Below, one piece after another: positions 33,487-45,625 of a DNA stretch of 64,000 nt (the first letter of the stretch is position 1; each line of letters begins with the position of its first letter). Source of the stretch: Triticum aestivum. Lineage: Eukaryota; Streptophyta; Magnoliopsida; Poales; Poaceae. The stretch spans positions 134,818,747 to 134,882,746 of the forward strand of contig NC_057807.1 in NCBI RefSeq assembly GCF_018294505.1, in the 5' to 3' direction. The notes under the pieces are model-generated. The model was given only the letters and a program-made list of their open reading frames with translations. It had not been told where the DNA came from and searched no databases. The position numbers and the translations under genes are program-made.

Positions 33487-36400
33487 TTGCAAGAAACTGC
33501 TTATACTATGCATTGGCCTTTACTTGGTGTGCATGAATTGTTCTTTTATGACATGCCGATGCATAGGAAGAGAGTTAGACTTCGTTGCTGCAGGATATAT
33601 GTTATTTTGTGCTCACTACTAAATTACAAATCATTGTCAATTAAAATTGGCTTTGATATACCTTAGGATCCGGGTGGATCCACTACTTGAGCACTATATG
33701 CCTAGCTTAATGGCTTTAAAGAAAGCGCTGCCAGGGAGACAACCCGGAAGTTTTAGAGAGTCATTTATTTCTGTTGAGTGCTTTTATATAGCTTAAAAAC
33801 AAAAAAATAAATAGGGGAACCCAAAAACTTTTCAAAAAGGAAAGTGAAAGTGAGAGAGACAAGCATTGTTGAAGTGGGAGAGCTCCTTGAACTTTGTTCA
33901 TGCTCACGGAAACTTTGTGAATCTTGATTATAGAAACTTTTCAACAAAAATAATTATCCCCTTGTACAATTCCATTGTATCATAAAAATAATGTGCCAAG
34001 GTTTGCCTTTAGGATGTTTACAATGCTTGTTGGTTTGTACGGTGCAGGATAGAAACTTTGGCTGTAGTGCGCAATTTTACATTTTTAACTCGGACGTCAA
34101 ATGGTTTTGATTCTTCCTGCACTGTCTTGCTGTACGATTTTTTTATTTTTCCTAATTTTGGTAGAATTTTTGGGGTACCATAAGTATGGTGAGTGTTCAG
34201 ATTTCTATAGACTGTTCTGTTTTTGACATATTATGTTTTTGATGCATAGTTTGCTTGTTTTGATGAATCTATCAATTTATATCAGTGGGTTTAAGCCATG
34301 AAAAAGTTATATTACAGTAGACATGATGCAAAAACAAAATATGAATTGGTTTTCAACAGTACTTAGAGTAGTGATTTGCTTTATTATACTAACGGATCTT
34401 ACCGAGTTTTCTGTTGAAGTTTTGTGTGGATGAAGTGTCTAATCGAGGATGTCTCGATATGAGGAAAAGGAAGAGAGGCAAGAGCTCAATCTTGGGGATG
34501 CCCAAGGCACCCCAAGTAAATATTCAAGGAGACTCAAGCGTCTAAGCTTGGGGATGCCCCGGAAGGCATCCCCTCTTTCTTCAACAAGTATCGGTATGTT
34601 TTCGGATTCGTTTCGTTCATGCGATATGTGCAAGTCTTGGAGCGTCTTTTGCATTTAGTTTTCACTTTTATTTTATGCACCATGCTGGTATGAGATAGTC
34701 CTTGGTTGATTTATAGAATGCTCATTGCACTTCAGTTAAATCTTTTGAGTATGGCTTTATAGAATGCTTCATGTGCTTCACTTATATCATTTGAAGTCTG
34801 GATTGCATGTTTCTCTTCACATAGAAAACCGCCATTTGTAGAATGCTCTTTTGCTTCACTTATATTTGTTAGAGCGTGGGCATATCTTTTGTAGAAAGAA
34901 TTAAACTCTCTTGCTTCACTTATATCAATTTAGAGAGATGATAGGAATTGGTCAATCACATGGTTAGTCATAAAATCCTGCATAAACTTGTGGATCACTG
35001 AATATGATATGTTTGATTCCTTGCAATAGTTTTGCAATATAGAGGTGATAATATGTGGGAGGTACTAGTAGATGGTTGTGTTTAGTAAGGATGTTGGTGT
35101 TAAGGTTTGTGATTCCCGAATCATGCACGTATGGTCTACTAACTATGTAACCAAATTGGCGCGCATTGTATTTTGATTGTTTATCTTTGCGTGAAGGTCG
35201 GGGGCGCGCGATGGTTAACTCCTACCAACCTCCCCCCTAGGAGCATGCGTGTAGTACTTTGTTTCAAGGGCTAATAAATTTTTGCAATAAGTATGTGAGT
35301 TCTTTATGACTAATGTTGAGTCCATGGATTATACGCACTCTACCCTTCCATCATTGCTAGCCTCTTCGGTACCGTGCATTGCCCTTTCTCACCTCGAGAG
35401 TTGGTGCAAACTTCGCCAGTGCATCCAAACCCCGTGATACCATACGCTCTATCACACATAAGCCCCCTTATATCTTCCTCAAAACAGCCACCATACCTAC
35501 CTATGATGGCATTTCCATAGCCATTCCGAGATATATTGCCATGCAACTTCTATCATCATCATATACATGACTTGAGCATTCATTGTCATATTGCTTTGCA
35601 TGATCGTAAGATAGCTAGCATGATGTTTTCATGGCTTGTCCGTTTTTTGATGTCATTGCTACGCTAGATCATTGCACATCCCGGTACACCGTCAGAAGCA
35701 TTCATATAGAGTCATATCTTTGTTCTAGTATCGAGTTGTAAAATTGAGTTGTAAGTAAATAAAAGTGTGATGATCATCATTATAGAGCATTGCCCCATAA
35801 AAAAATAAAAAGAAAAAAAAGAAAAAAAGAGAGGCCAAAGAAGCCTAAATAAAAAAGGGGGCCAAAGAAGCCCACCCAAAAAAAGGAAAAAAATAAGAAA
35901 AGAAAAGGGGCAATGTTACTATCCTTTTAACACACTTGTGCTTCAAAGTAGCACCATGTTCTTCATATAGAGAGTCTCCTATGTTATCACTTTCATATAC
36001 TAGTGGGAATTTTCATTATAGAACTTGGCTTGTATATTCCAATGATGGGCTTCCTCAAATGCCCTAGGTCTTCATGAGCAAGCAAGTTGGATGCACACCC
36101 ACTTAGTTTTCAGTTTGAGCTTTCATACACTTATAGCTCTAGTGCATCCGTTGCATGGCAATCCCTACTCCTCGCATTGACATCAATTGATGAGCATCTC
36201 CATAGCCCGTTGATTAGCCGCGTCGATGTGAGACTTTATCCTTTTTGTCTTCTCCACATAACCTCCACCATCATATTCTATTCCACCCATAGTGCTATAT
36301 CCATGGCTCACGCTCATGTATTGCGTGAGAGTTGAAAAAGTTTGAGAATACTAAAGTATGAAACAATTGCTTGGCTGACACCGGGATAGGCATGAGGGGT

Positions 36401-36668
36401 ACCTTGTGTTAAAAAAAGGGAGCATACAAGAATATATGATTTTGTAGGGATAACTTTCTGAAGCGTTGATATTTTGAAAGACATGATTGTTTGTTGGGAT
36501 GCCCTAAGTATTATTGTTTTTATGTCAAATGATAGACTATTGCTTTGAATCACTCGTGTCTTAATATTCATGCCATGATTAGACATATGATCAAGATTAT
36601 GCTAGGTAGCATTCCACATCAAAAATTATCTTTTTTATCATTTACCTACTCGAGGACGAGCAGGAATT
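33487..36668 (+). other. Noncoding interior of element D
   Basis: There are no supported ORFs. It includes a second copy of the polypurine tract (AAGCTTGGGGATGC at 34544-34557, with a near copy ending at 34500) and a purine-rich tract at 35800-35911, mostly A and G with GCCAAAGAAGCC repeated. Confidence 0.7.
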
Positions 36669-36682
36669 AAGCTTGGGGATGC
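36669..36682 (+). promoter_or_regulatory. Terminal polypurine tract of element D
   Basis: AAGCTTGGGGATGC directly before the 3' LTR, identical over 14 bases to the internal copy at 34544-34557. Confidence 0.88.
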
Positions 36683-38230
36683 TGATACGTCTCCATCATA
36701 TCTATAATTTTTTATTGTTCCATGCCAATATTCTACAACTTTCATATACTTTTGGCAACTTTTTATACTACTTTTTGGGACTAACATATTGATCCAGTGC
36801 CCAGTGCCAGTTCCTGTCTGTTGCATGTTTTATGTTTCGCAGAAACCCCATATCAAACAGAGTCCAAACGGGATAAAAACGGACGGAGAATTATTTTGGA
36901 ATATTTGTGATTTTTGGGAAGTAAAATCAACGCGAAATGGTGCCCGAGGTGGCCACGAGACAGGGGCCCACGCCCACTCCAGGTGGGCGCGCCCCCCACC
37001 CTCTTGGGCCCCTCGTAAGGCGGTTGATGCCCTTCTTTGGCCGCAAGAAAGCTAATTTTTGGAAAAAGATATGGGCGAAGCTTTAATTCCAATTGGAGTT
37101 ACGGATCTTCGGATATAAAAGAAACGGTGCCAGGGCAAAATCCTAGAACGCAGAAACAGAGAGAGACAGAGAGATAGATCCAATCTCGGAGGGGCTCTCC
37201 CCTCCCATGCCATGGGAGCTAAGGACCAGAGGGGAAACCCTTCTCCCATCTAGGGAGGAGGTCAAGGAAGAATAAGAAGAAGGGGGGCTCTCTCCCCCTT
37301 GCTTCCGGTGGCGCCAGAGCACTGCCGGGGGCCATCATCATCACCGTGATCTACACCAACACCTCCATCATCTTCACCAACATCTCCATCACCTTCCCCC
37401 ATCTATATTCAGCGGTCCACTCTCCCGCAACCCGCTGCACCCTCTACTTGAACATGGTGCTTTATGCTTCATATTATTATCCAATGATGTGTTGCCATCC
37501 TATGATGTCTGAGTAGATTTTCGTTGTCCTACCGGTGATTGATGAATTGCTATGATTGGTTTGAGTTGCATGTTTTATTATTGGTGTTGTCCTATTGTGC
37601 CCTCCGTGACGCGCAAGCGTGAGGGATTCCCGCTGTAGGGTTTGCAATATGTTTATGATTTGCTTATGGTGGGTGGCGTGAGTGAAAGAAGCACAGACCC
37701 GAGTAAGTAGGTTGTTTGCTTATGGGATAAAGGGGACCTGATACTTTAATGCTATGGTTGGGTTTTACCTTAATGATCTTTAGTAGTTGCGGATGCTTGC
37801 TAGAGTTCCAATCATAAGTGCATATGATCCAAGAAGAGAAAGTATGTTAGCTTATGCCTCTCCCTCAAATAGAATTGCAATAGTGATTACTGGTCTAGTA
37901 ACGTAGTCAATTGTTTAGGGACAATTCCACAACTCCTACCACCCCTTTTCCACACTCGCTATATTTACTTTATTGCTTATTTATCTAAACAGCCCCTACT
38001 TTTTATTTACGTGCTCTTTATTATCTTGCAAACCTATCCTATCACACCTACAAAGTACTTCTAGTTTCATACTTGTTCTAGGTAAAGCGAACACTAAGTG
38101 TGCATAGAGTCATATCAGTGGCAGATAGGACTTGAGAGAATACTAGTTCTACCTTTAGCTCCTAGTTGGGTTCGACACTCTTATTTATCGAAATAGGCTA
38201 CAATTGATCCCGTATACTTGCGGGTTATCA
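36683..38230 (+). repeat. 3' LTR of element D
   Basis: Starts TGATACGTCTCCATCA and ends TTGCGGGTTATCA, 1548 bp. Confidence 0.9.
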
Positions 38231-38617
38231 GCATACAAAGTGTTCATCCGGTATTCGTGAGTTGCATAATCTCATAGTCTGAGGAACTTGTATAAGTCAT
38301 GAAGAAAGTAGTAGCAATGAAACTGACACGATCATAATGCTAAGCTAACGGATGGGTCATGTCCATCACATCATTCTTCTAATGATGTGATCCCGTTCAT
38401 CAAATGACAACACATGTCTATGGTTAGGAAACATAACCATCTTTAATTAACGAGCTAGTGAAGTAGAGGCATACTAGGGACTATATGTTTTGTCTATGTA
38501 TTCACACATGTACTAAGTTTCTGGTTAATACAATTCTAGCATGAATAATAAACATTTATCATGAATTAAGGAAATAAATAATAACTTTATTATTACCTCT
38601 AGGGCATATTTCCTTCA

Positions 38618-38908
38618 GGCAGTACCCACCTGGGCATGCCTGGGGGCTGGTTTGCATTGGTGGGTTGTGCCCACCCAGGTGCCCCCCTCAGGTCCGTCCT
38701 GGCTCCTGAATTCTCTTTTATTGTATAAAAAATCCTCGCAAAGTTTTGTTCCATTCCGAGAACTTTTATTTTCTGCACAAAAACAACACCATGGTAATTC
38801 TGCTGAAAACAGCGTCAGTCCGGGGTTAGTTTCATTCAAATCATGCAAATTAGAGTCCAAAACAAGAGGAAAAGCATTAGGAAAAGTAGATACGTTGGAG
38901 ACGTATCA
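38618..38908 (-). repeat. Partial 3' LTR of element B
   Basis: The LTR start (minus strand TGATACGTCTCCAACG) is at 38908; 291 bp remain, matching the first part of the 5' LTR (47039 downwards). Confidence 0.87.
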
Positions 38909-38922
38909 ACTCCCCCAAGCTT
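38909..38922 (-). promoter_or_regulatory. Terminal polypurine tract of element B
   Basis: On the minus strand, AAGCTTGGGGGAGT next to the LTR start. Confidence 0.87.
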
Positions 38923-40934
38923 AAACCTTTGCTTGTCCTCAAGCAATTCAGTTGATAAACTGAAAGTGAAAAAGAAAAACTTTTACGAACTCTTTTGCTC
39001 TTGTTTCATAAATAAGCTTAAACATCACCCATGTTTTCATCAAAGATTATAACTAACCATGTCGACAATAACTCTTAAAAAATTATATTAACTCATATCA
39101 ATGACATAAACAACTAGAGAGCAATAATAAAATATCTCAAATAGCAACACGTTGTCAAAACAACCATGATATAATATGACAATGGTGGTATCTCGCTAGC
39201 CCTTTCTGAGACCGCAAAACATAAATGCAGAGCACCCCCAAAGTTCAAGCAACGACTAAACATTAAAATTCATGGTAGAAAAGATCCAGTCATGATGCAC
39301 CCAACACTAGCTATACACAATGCATCAGCATGACAGCAGTGCTCTCAGGTTCTGGCACTTATTTGAGAAGGTGATGACACAACATAAAAGTAAATAGATA
39401 GTCCCTTCGCATAGGGAAGCAGTGATTTGCAGAGGTGCCAGAGCTCAAGTTTTTAAAACAGAGGTAAATGATATTTTGAGACATGCACCCTTCTTATTCA
39501 CTTCACGACCATCAGTTATCAATATCTTCCATGCTAAGCACGCTAGTGGCAGTTCCCAAGCGGAAATGTAAAGGTTATGACTCCATTCGGAGTTTTTGTT
39601 TGATTATTTGTAAGCTCTTTTCTTTTTGTAGCTTGGGACTGGGCATCCCTATTACCGCCCTTTTTCTCGTGCGATGGCGAGTGAATAAAGACTCGACCTG
39701 AGAATAACCCGCTTAGCATGGAAGATACCGACTACCTCCTGTCGTTCCATGAATGATCCAGGCACGCAAAAAGGGTATTTATTTGAAGTTTTTAGAGGTG
39801 GCACATGCAAATTTACTTAGGACGGCAGGGTAATACCGCACATAGGTAGGTATGGTGGACTCATCTGGAAGAACTTGGGTTTCAGGTTTTTGGATGTACA
39901 AGCAGAGTTCCCACTTAGTACAGGCGAAGGCTAGCAAATAGGTTGAGAAGCGGCCAGGTACAGAGCAACAACGGTCATGAACATGCATTGTGCATAAGTA
40001 ACATTGGATACTAGCATGAGTAGGATATGAACACCATGAACATAAATATTATAGAGGCTATGTTGGTTTTGATTCAACTACATGCATGAACATGTGCCAA
40101 GTCAAGCCACTCGAACATTTAGAGGAGGATACCATATCATCATACTACATCACAATCATTTTAACACAATGTTGATATCCAAGATAAGTCATTATTCACT
40201 CCTAGCCACTTATGCATGGAATGAGAAACTATAATAATCTCTAATTATCATTGCAAACATGTTTGATCATAATAGGCTGAAGCATGGATACTAGGTTAAA
40301 CATATTTACAAAAACAGAACAAGTCGAGTCCATACCCGTTTCTCTCTACCACGGCCAGTTCATCTAATATCGTCATTATTGCCTTTCACTTGCACGACCG
40401 AACAATTTGAAATAATAATAGTGCAAGAGTGTCCTGGACTAAGCCGGAATCTGCAAACATTTTATTCAAGAGAAGAAGACAAGGTAATATGGGCTCTTTA
40501 TTAGATCAACATAATGCAAATGAGAGCCAGTCAACATTTTCATCGTGGTCTTCTCCTCGATATGACTCGATAAAAGAAAATGAAATTCAGAGAAACACAC
40601 TGAAATATTTTTGGAGTTTTTGGTTTTTCGAAAGCAAGCAAACGAAAAAGGAAAAGCAAAAATGAGAAAAACTATTTACACGGGAGAGCTCCCAACAAGT
40701 AAAAGAAGAACAAGGAAATCTTTTTGGGTTTTCTTTTAGTGCCACAACAATTTAAACTAGAAAGAAAAATAAAAAGAAGCAAGAAACATATTTTTGGATT
40801 TTCTCAAAGTTTTTCAGACACACAAGAAGAAAGCGAGAAAATAAATTAAACATGGATGATGTAATGAAAAAGTGTGGACACCGACAACTGGAATGAAATG
40901 TGTGAACATGAATGTAATGTTGGTGGGAATACGT
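38923..40934 (-). other. Noncoding 3' region of element B
   Basis: About 2 kb without supported ORFs between the two polypurine tracts. The small frames seen are random. Confidence 0.7.
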
Positions 40935-40948
40935 ACTCCCCCAAGCTT
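40935..40948 (-). promoter_or_regulatory. Internal second polypurine tract of element B
   Basis: Minus strand AAGCTTGGGGGAGT, 32 bp after the ORF2 stop, identical over 14 bases to the terminal tract. The next bases (ACGTATTCC) recall the LTR start region. Confidence 0.65.
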
Positions 40949-40980
40949 AGGCTTTTGGCCTAGCTTGGTAATCACCAGTC

Positions 40981-41986
40981 CTAGAAGCCGTGAGGTCCGA
41001 TGTTGAAGTGCTGGGGAGCAGGCACCACAGGGTCCCACTGCTGGGGCTCCGCTTGTGCTGCCGCCAGGTTGTTCCGGTAAGCGACAATGTCCTCAGGCAT
41101 GATTATGTATCCGTTCCTGGCAACATAATCAAACAAAGCAGGTGCAGGCAAGGGGATAACATCATGAGTAGTCTCACTAAAAACTAAATTATAAGGTAAG
41201 TTAAGATCAGGGCTATCGACATCAAGAAAATGATGGTCCAACATAGATGCTCTGTCAAGGTAAACCTTGGGCAAGGGGTGATCATGTTGGTGTATCTGCA
41301 GATTGAAGTGAGTAGCCAAATGAGTAGCGTAAATGCCCTCATGTATTTTTGAATCTGTTAAGGTGAAGGTGACGTGCCATAATAGCTCCCAAGATAAAAG
41401 TGTTGTCGCCATAAACTGTGCGGCATAAAACAGCAAAGTTTGGGGCGCTAAATGAACCCACCTTCTTTCTCGCTAGCAAGCACTTTGCGATAAATATAGC
41501 AAAACAATGCACGGTAGGAAACTGCAAACTAGTGGTAGTGGTGGCCGATACTCCTCTCTCATCCCCCACTATTAGAGTACGGTAAAAACCATCAAACTCT
41601 GAGGTCCTAGACTATACCAAACCCCCATCATAAGGAAGCATGCATATATCACAAAATTCAGTAAGTGGAATTTGGCGGGGTTCAGCATATAAGTTAAATG
41701 ACACCTCATGAGGATTATTCCTAGAATGAAACTAAAAGTTTTTCACAAAGGAGTTTGTGAGGAGATGATACTGTTCGCATTCAGCTGCGATGAAGTCGGT
41801 GAGGCCGACATTAGCAGCATATTGGTTGAACTCTTGGAGGATTTCGGCCTCTTCCATGAAATCATTGTCCGACCACTCACACGGCCGTAGTTCCGCCAAC
41901 CTCGGGGTATGAAGATCATTGTCAGATGACTGCCCAATAACCCCCTTGGGGTTCTTCTTGGAAGCAAACTTCCTGAAGATATTCAT
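40981..41986 (-). pseudogene. Element B ORF2, Athila ORF1-like protein (broken)
   Basis: The minus-strand Met at 41986 opens MNIFRKFASKKNPKGVIG and then SDNDFMEEAEILQEFNQYA, to a stop near 41732. Later frames give FPTVHCFAIFIAKCLLARKK and NTFILGAIMARHLHLNRF; then, after a shift near 41350, IHEGIYATHLATHFNLQIH and a C-terminus ending PQHFNIGPHGF at 40981. The signature around ILGAIMARHLHLN followed by IYATHLATHF resembles the Athila ORF-1 family; the role of that family is not established. An LTR-like module lies upstream (42379-42600) and a second polypurine tract downstream. Confidence 0.65.
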
Positions 41987-42378
41987 ATTTTTCTTATGAA
42001 CAAAATTATGAAATTTTTAGTCCATGAAATTTTTCTCGACAAAACTTCCCAAGATTGATAGCAACTACTCATAGGGATGTATAGAGGCCATATCAAGCAT
42101 TGAAACTACTTAGGACTCTAAGAATTCAACATGCAAGCTCATCTACAACAGCACCAATAGTAGCTAATTATTCTAAATATAAACCACTAAAACAAAAACT
42201 AGTTGGACACATGGAGGAGTCACATACCAAGCAACAAATCCCCGAAACAGTTTCGGAAACGGAGCTTCGAGCAAAGAGATCGAAATCCGCGGTCTCAGGA
42301 GCAAGAACACGAGAGAGAGAGAGTGTTGGTGATTTTTTTTTCTGGGTGAATGGAGTGGTGTGGGAGGAAGAAGTAAGT

Positions 42379-42600
42379 GAGGGGGCCCACCAGGTGGGCA
42401 GCACCCACCAGGGAGCGTCTAAGGGTGCTAGCGCGCCTAGATGGGTTGTGCCCACCTGGTGCACCTCCCTCAGGTATTTTTTGCACCATAAATTCATAAA
42501 TATTCATAAAAACCGTGTTAGGTTTTCAGAGCATTCTGAGAACTTTTATTTTTGGATCATTTTTTATTGCACAGAAAAAGCAGAAAACAGACAAGGCATG
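42379..42600 (-). promoter_or_regulatory. LTR-like module upstream of ORF2 in element B
   Basis: Plus-strand view: CACCAGGTGGGCAGCACCC and TGGGTTGTGCCCACC recur here and in the B 5' LTR at 46738-46805. Similarity extends to GAACTTTTATTTT and the following bases (LTR about 46885-46900), over roughly 200 bp. It is a likely LTR-derived block in front of ORF2, possibly promoter-bearing. Confidence 0.65.
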
Positions 42601-42774
42601 GCATTTTATTTTATTTAACTAATAAAAACATAAAACAAAAGGTAGGGACAGAAGGTAGTGCTTACTAAATTCACCAACTTCATATCTCTCAAAAATGATC
42701 CATTAATAAGATTGATCAAGTCTTATTAACAACCACTTTCGATTAGCATGAAACCGAAGAACTTTTGTAAATCA

Positions 42775-45547
42775 CTAAGTTACCTCAAGGGGGATATGAA
42801 TGTCCCCAACAATAAGTATTTCATATTTCTTTTTGACAGTAGGTAGAGGTAGTTGAAAACTTCCAATAGTGATTGTCGGAGATTTTTCAATAACATTAAT
42901 ACCATTCACTTGGAATTGTTTCTTCGGAAAGTGCACCGTATGCTCATTACCATTGATATGAAAAGTGACCTTGCTTTTATTGCAATCAATAACAGTCCCT
43001 GTGGTATTCAAGAAGGGTCTACCAAGGATAATTGACATTTTTTCATCCTCGGGCATCTCAAGTATAACAAAGTCAGTCAGAATAGTAACATTAGCAACAA
43101 CAACGGGCACATCCTCACAAATACCGACAGGTATGGCAGTTGATTTATCAGTCATTTGCAAAGATATTTCAGTAGGTGCGAGTTTATTCAAATCAAGTCT
43201 TTTATATAAAGAGAAAGGCATAACACTAACACCAGCTCCCAAATCACATAAAGCAGTTTTCACATAATTTCTTTTAATGGAGCAAGGTATAGTTGGTATT
43301 CCCGGATCTCCAAGTTTTTTAGGTACTCCATCCTTAAAAGTGTAATTAGCAAGCATAGTGGAGATTTTAGCTTCTGGTAATTTTCTCTTATTAATGATGA
43401 TGTCTTTCATATACTTTGCATAAGGAGGCATTTTCAAGATATCAGTCAAGCGAGTGCGCAAAAAGACTGGCCTAATCATTTCAGCAAAGCATTCAAATTC
43501 TTCACCATATTTCTTTTTAGTTGACTTAGGTGGAAAGGGCATAGGCTTTTGAACCCATGGTTCTCTTTCCTTTCCAAGTTTTCTAGCAACAAAGTCTCTT
43601 TTATCATATCTTTTATTCTTAGGTTGTGGGTTATCAAGATCAACAGCTGGTTGTATCTCAACATCATTATCCGGTTCTTTACCATTAGGTTGAGTGTCTT
43701 CATGAACTTCATCATTATCTTTTTTATTATCAGAAGGTGAGTGTTCATTACCAGATTGAGTTTCAGCATCATAGATAGAAACTTCATTATCATTATCAGG
43801 AGGTTTTTCTATTTCAGGTTCACTAGAAGTAGGCAAAGTCTTATCATTTTTCTTCTTCTTTTTCTTTTTAGAAGAACTAGGTGTAGTGGTGTTGTTCCTT
43901 TGAGAATCTTGATAATTCTCTTTGGATGTCCCTCAGGATAAAGTGGTTCCTGAGTCGTTTTACCTCCTCTAGTTGCTACTCTAACAACAAAGTCACTTAT
44001 ATTATTGTTCATTTCATCAAGTAACTCTCTTTGAGATTTAGCAACTTGTTCTAATTGAGTTTGAACCATAGAGGCATGTTTTCCTACACATCTAACATCA
44101 TTTGAGATTCTAAATAACAAGTCACTTGAGCAAGCAATCATATCAGAGTTGTATTTCAATTGTTTCATAACATTTGCATTGAAGTGATCTTGCTTTTTCT
44201 AATGTAATTATCAAACTCATAAAGGCATTGACTAGGATGTTTATTATGAGGATCATCACTATCATTGAATTTCATTAAATATTTTACCTCTACCACCTTG
44301 GGTGGCAGTGGTGCTTCAAGCCCATGTATTTCTTCGATAGGTGGTAAATTTTTAACATCCTCGGCCTTAATACCTTTTTCCTTCATAGATTTCTTTACCT
44401 CTTGCATATCTTCAAGACTGAGATATAAGATACCCCTCTTCTTCAGAGTGGGTTTAATAGGTGCTTCAGGAGGAGTCCAATCATCATAATTTTTCAATAT
44501 GTTATTCAATAATTCTCCAGCTTGCTCAATAGTTTGTTCCCTGAAAACACAACCAGCACAACTATCTAGGAAGTCCCTAGAAGCATCGGTTAGTCCATTA
44601 TAGAAGATATCAATTATTTCATTTTTCTTAAGAGGATGATCAGGCAAAGCATTAAGCAATTGGAGAAGCCTCCCCCAAGCTTGTGGGAGACTCTCTTATT
44701 CAATTTGCACAAAGTTAAATATTTCCTGCAAGGCAGCTTGTTTCTTATGATCAGGAAACATTTTTCAGAGAAGTAATAGATCATATCCTGGGGACTATGC
44801 ACACAACCAGGAGCAAGAGTATTGTACCAAGCTTTAGCATCACCTTTTAATGAGCACATAAATAACTTGAGAATATAGTAATATTGAATCTTCTCATCAT
44901 GAGCAAAAAGGGTAGCTATATCATTCAACTTAGTAAGATGTGCCACAATAGTTTCAGTTTCATAACCATGGAAAGGATCCAATTCAACCAAAGTAAGTAA
45001 CTCTGGGTCGACAGAGAATTCATAATCCTTATCAACAATAACAATAGGTGAAGTAGCAAACTCAGGATCGTACCATTCAGAGATCTTTCTTTATACTTGC
45101 ATAGTAATTTCTCTAGATCATCTCTATCCTTACAAGCAAGAATATCTCTAGTTGTCTCCTCACTCATAGTATAACCTTCCGGTACCTTTGGCAAAATTCA
45201 TATCTAGGAGGACTAGTTCTAGTAGGTGTTTCAGTAGTTTCAGTTTCAAGTTCATCATCAGATTCAACAATATCATGTTGTCTTACTCTAGCAATTTGTT
45301 CATCAAGAAATTCACCTAGTGGCACATTATCATGAAGCAAGGTACTAGCATCATCATCATGAGCAGCATTCATAGCAGAAGTAGCATCATCACTAACTTG
45401 CGATATATCAGATTTAATAGCATGTTGTGGAGTTGCAAGTTTACTTATAACAGAAGGTGAATCTAAAGCAGAACTGGATGGCAGTTCCTTACCTCCCCTC
45501 GTCTTTGAGGGAAAAATCTTAGTCTTAGCATCCTTCACATTCTTCAT
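42775..45547 (-). pseudogene. Element B gag-protease (frameshifted)
   Basis: It starts MKNVKDAKTKIFPSKTRGG at 45547. The capsid region (44991-44665) has FHGYETETIVAHLTKLNDI and LKGDAKAWYNTLAPGC. The next segment (44659-44165) reads NEIIDIFYNGLTDASRDFL and ELLNNILKNYDDW. The last frame (43836-42775, 353 codons) carries a protease with CDLGAGVSVMPFSLYKRL and IILGRPFLNTTGTVID, and ends HIPLEVT at a stop. Frameshifts lie near 45170, 45060, 44700, 44165 and 43830. The frame ends right after protease with no RT following, which is the key oddity. Its likely role is particle assembly for a parasite of an autonomous Athila-type relative. Confidence 0.85.
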
Positions 45548-45596
45548 AGTGATAGTATGATAATAATCCCAAGTGACTCAACAAATATAGTTATGC

Positions 45597-45614
45597 TCCC
45601 CGGCAACGGCGCCA
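45597..45614 (-). promoter_or_regulatory. Primer-binding site of element B (tRNA-Asp type)
   Basis: The plus strand reads TCCCCGGCAACGGCGCCA, identical to the 3' end of plant tRNA-Asp, just inside the 5' LTR on the minus strand. Confidence 0.9.
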
Positions 45615-45625
45615 GAAAAAGGTCT

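Larger units (their letters stand above)
30683..38230 (+). mobile_element. Complete non-autonomous Gypsy element D
   Basis: LTRs of 1542 and 1548 bp, a tRNA-Asp-type primer site and a polypurine tract are present, with flanking 5-bp repeats gcaca (30678-30682) and gcata (38231-38235). The 4.46-kb interior has no reverse transcriptase, RNase H or integrase, only one ORF of unknown family. By eye the LTRs differ at roughly 5% of the first 500 positions, older than the Fatima-like insertion. Movement must have relied on enzymes of a relative. Confidence 0.9.
29388..38617 (-). mobile_element. Copia LTR in inverse orientation, split by element D
   Basis: Read on the minus strand it starts TGAAGGAAATATGCCC at 38617 and runs to 38231, then from 30682 to 29388, about 1682 bp in total. 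It is related to but distinct from the neighbouring Angela-like LTR. Its 3' terminus is missing: it ends abruptly at TGCATAGCAACGAGAGG, which abuts the end of the Angela-like LTR. No internal coding follows, so it is a solo or deleted remnant. Its right flank (38618-38622, ggcag) lies in the 3' LTR of element B. Confidence 0.83.

Noticed and set aside
32236..45614. tRNA-like sequences at 32236-32253 and 45597-45614
   Set aside because: Only the 18-base 3' end of tRNA-Asp is matched; these are primer-binding sites, not tRNA genes.
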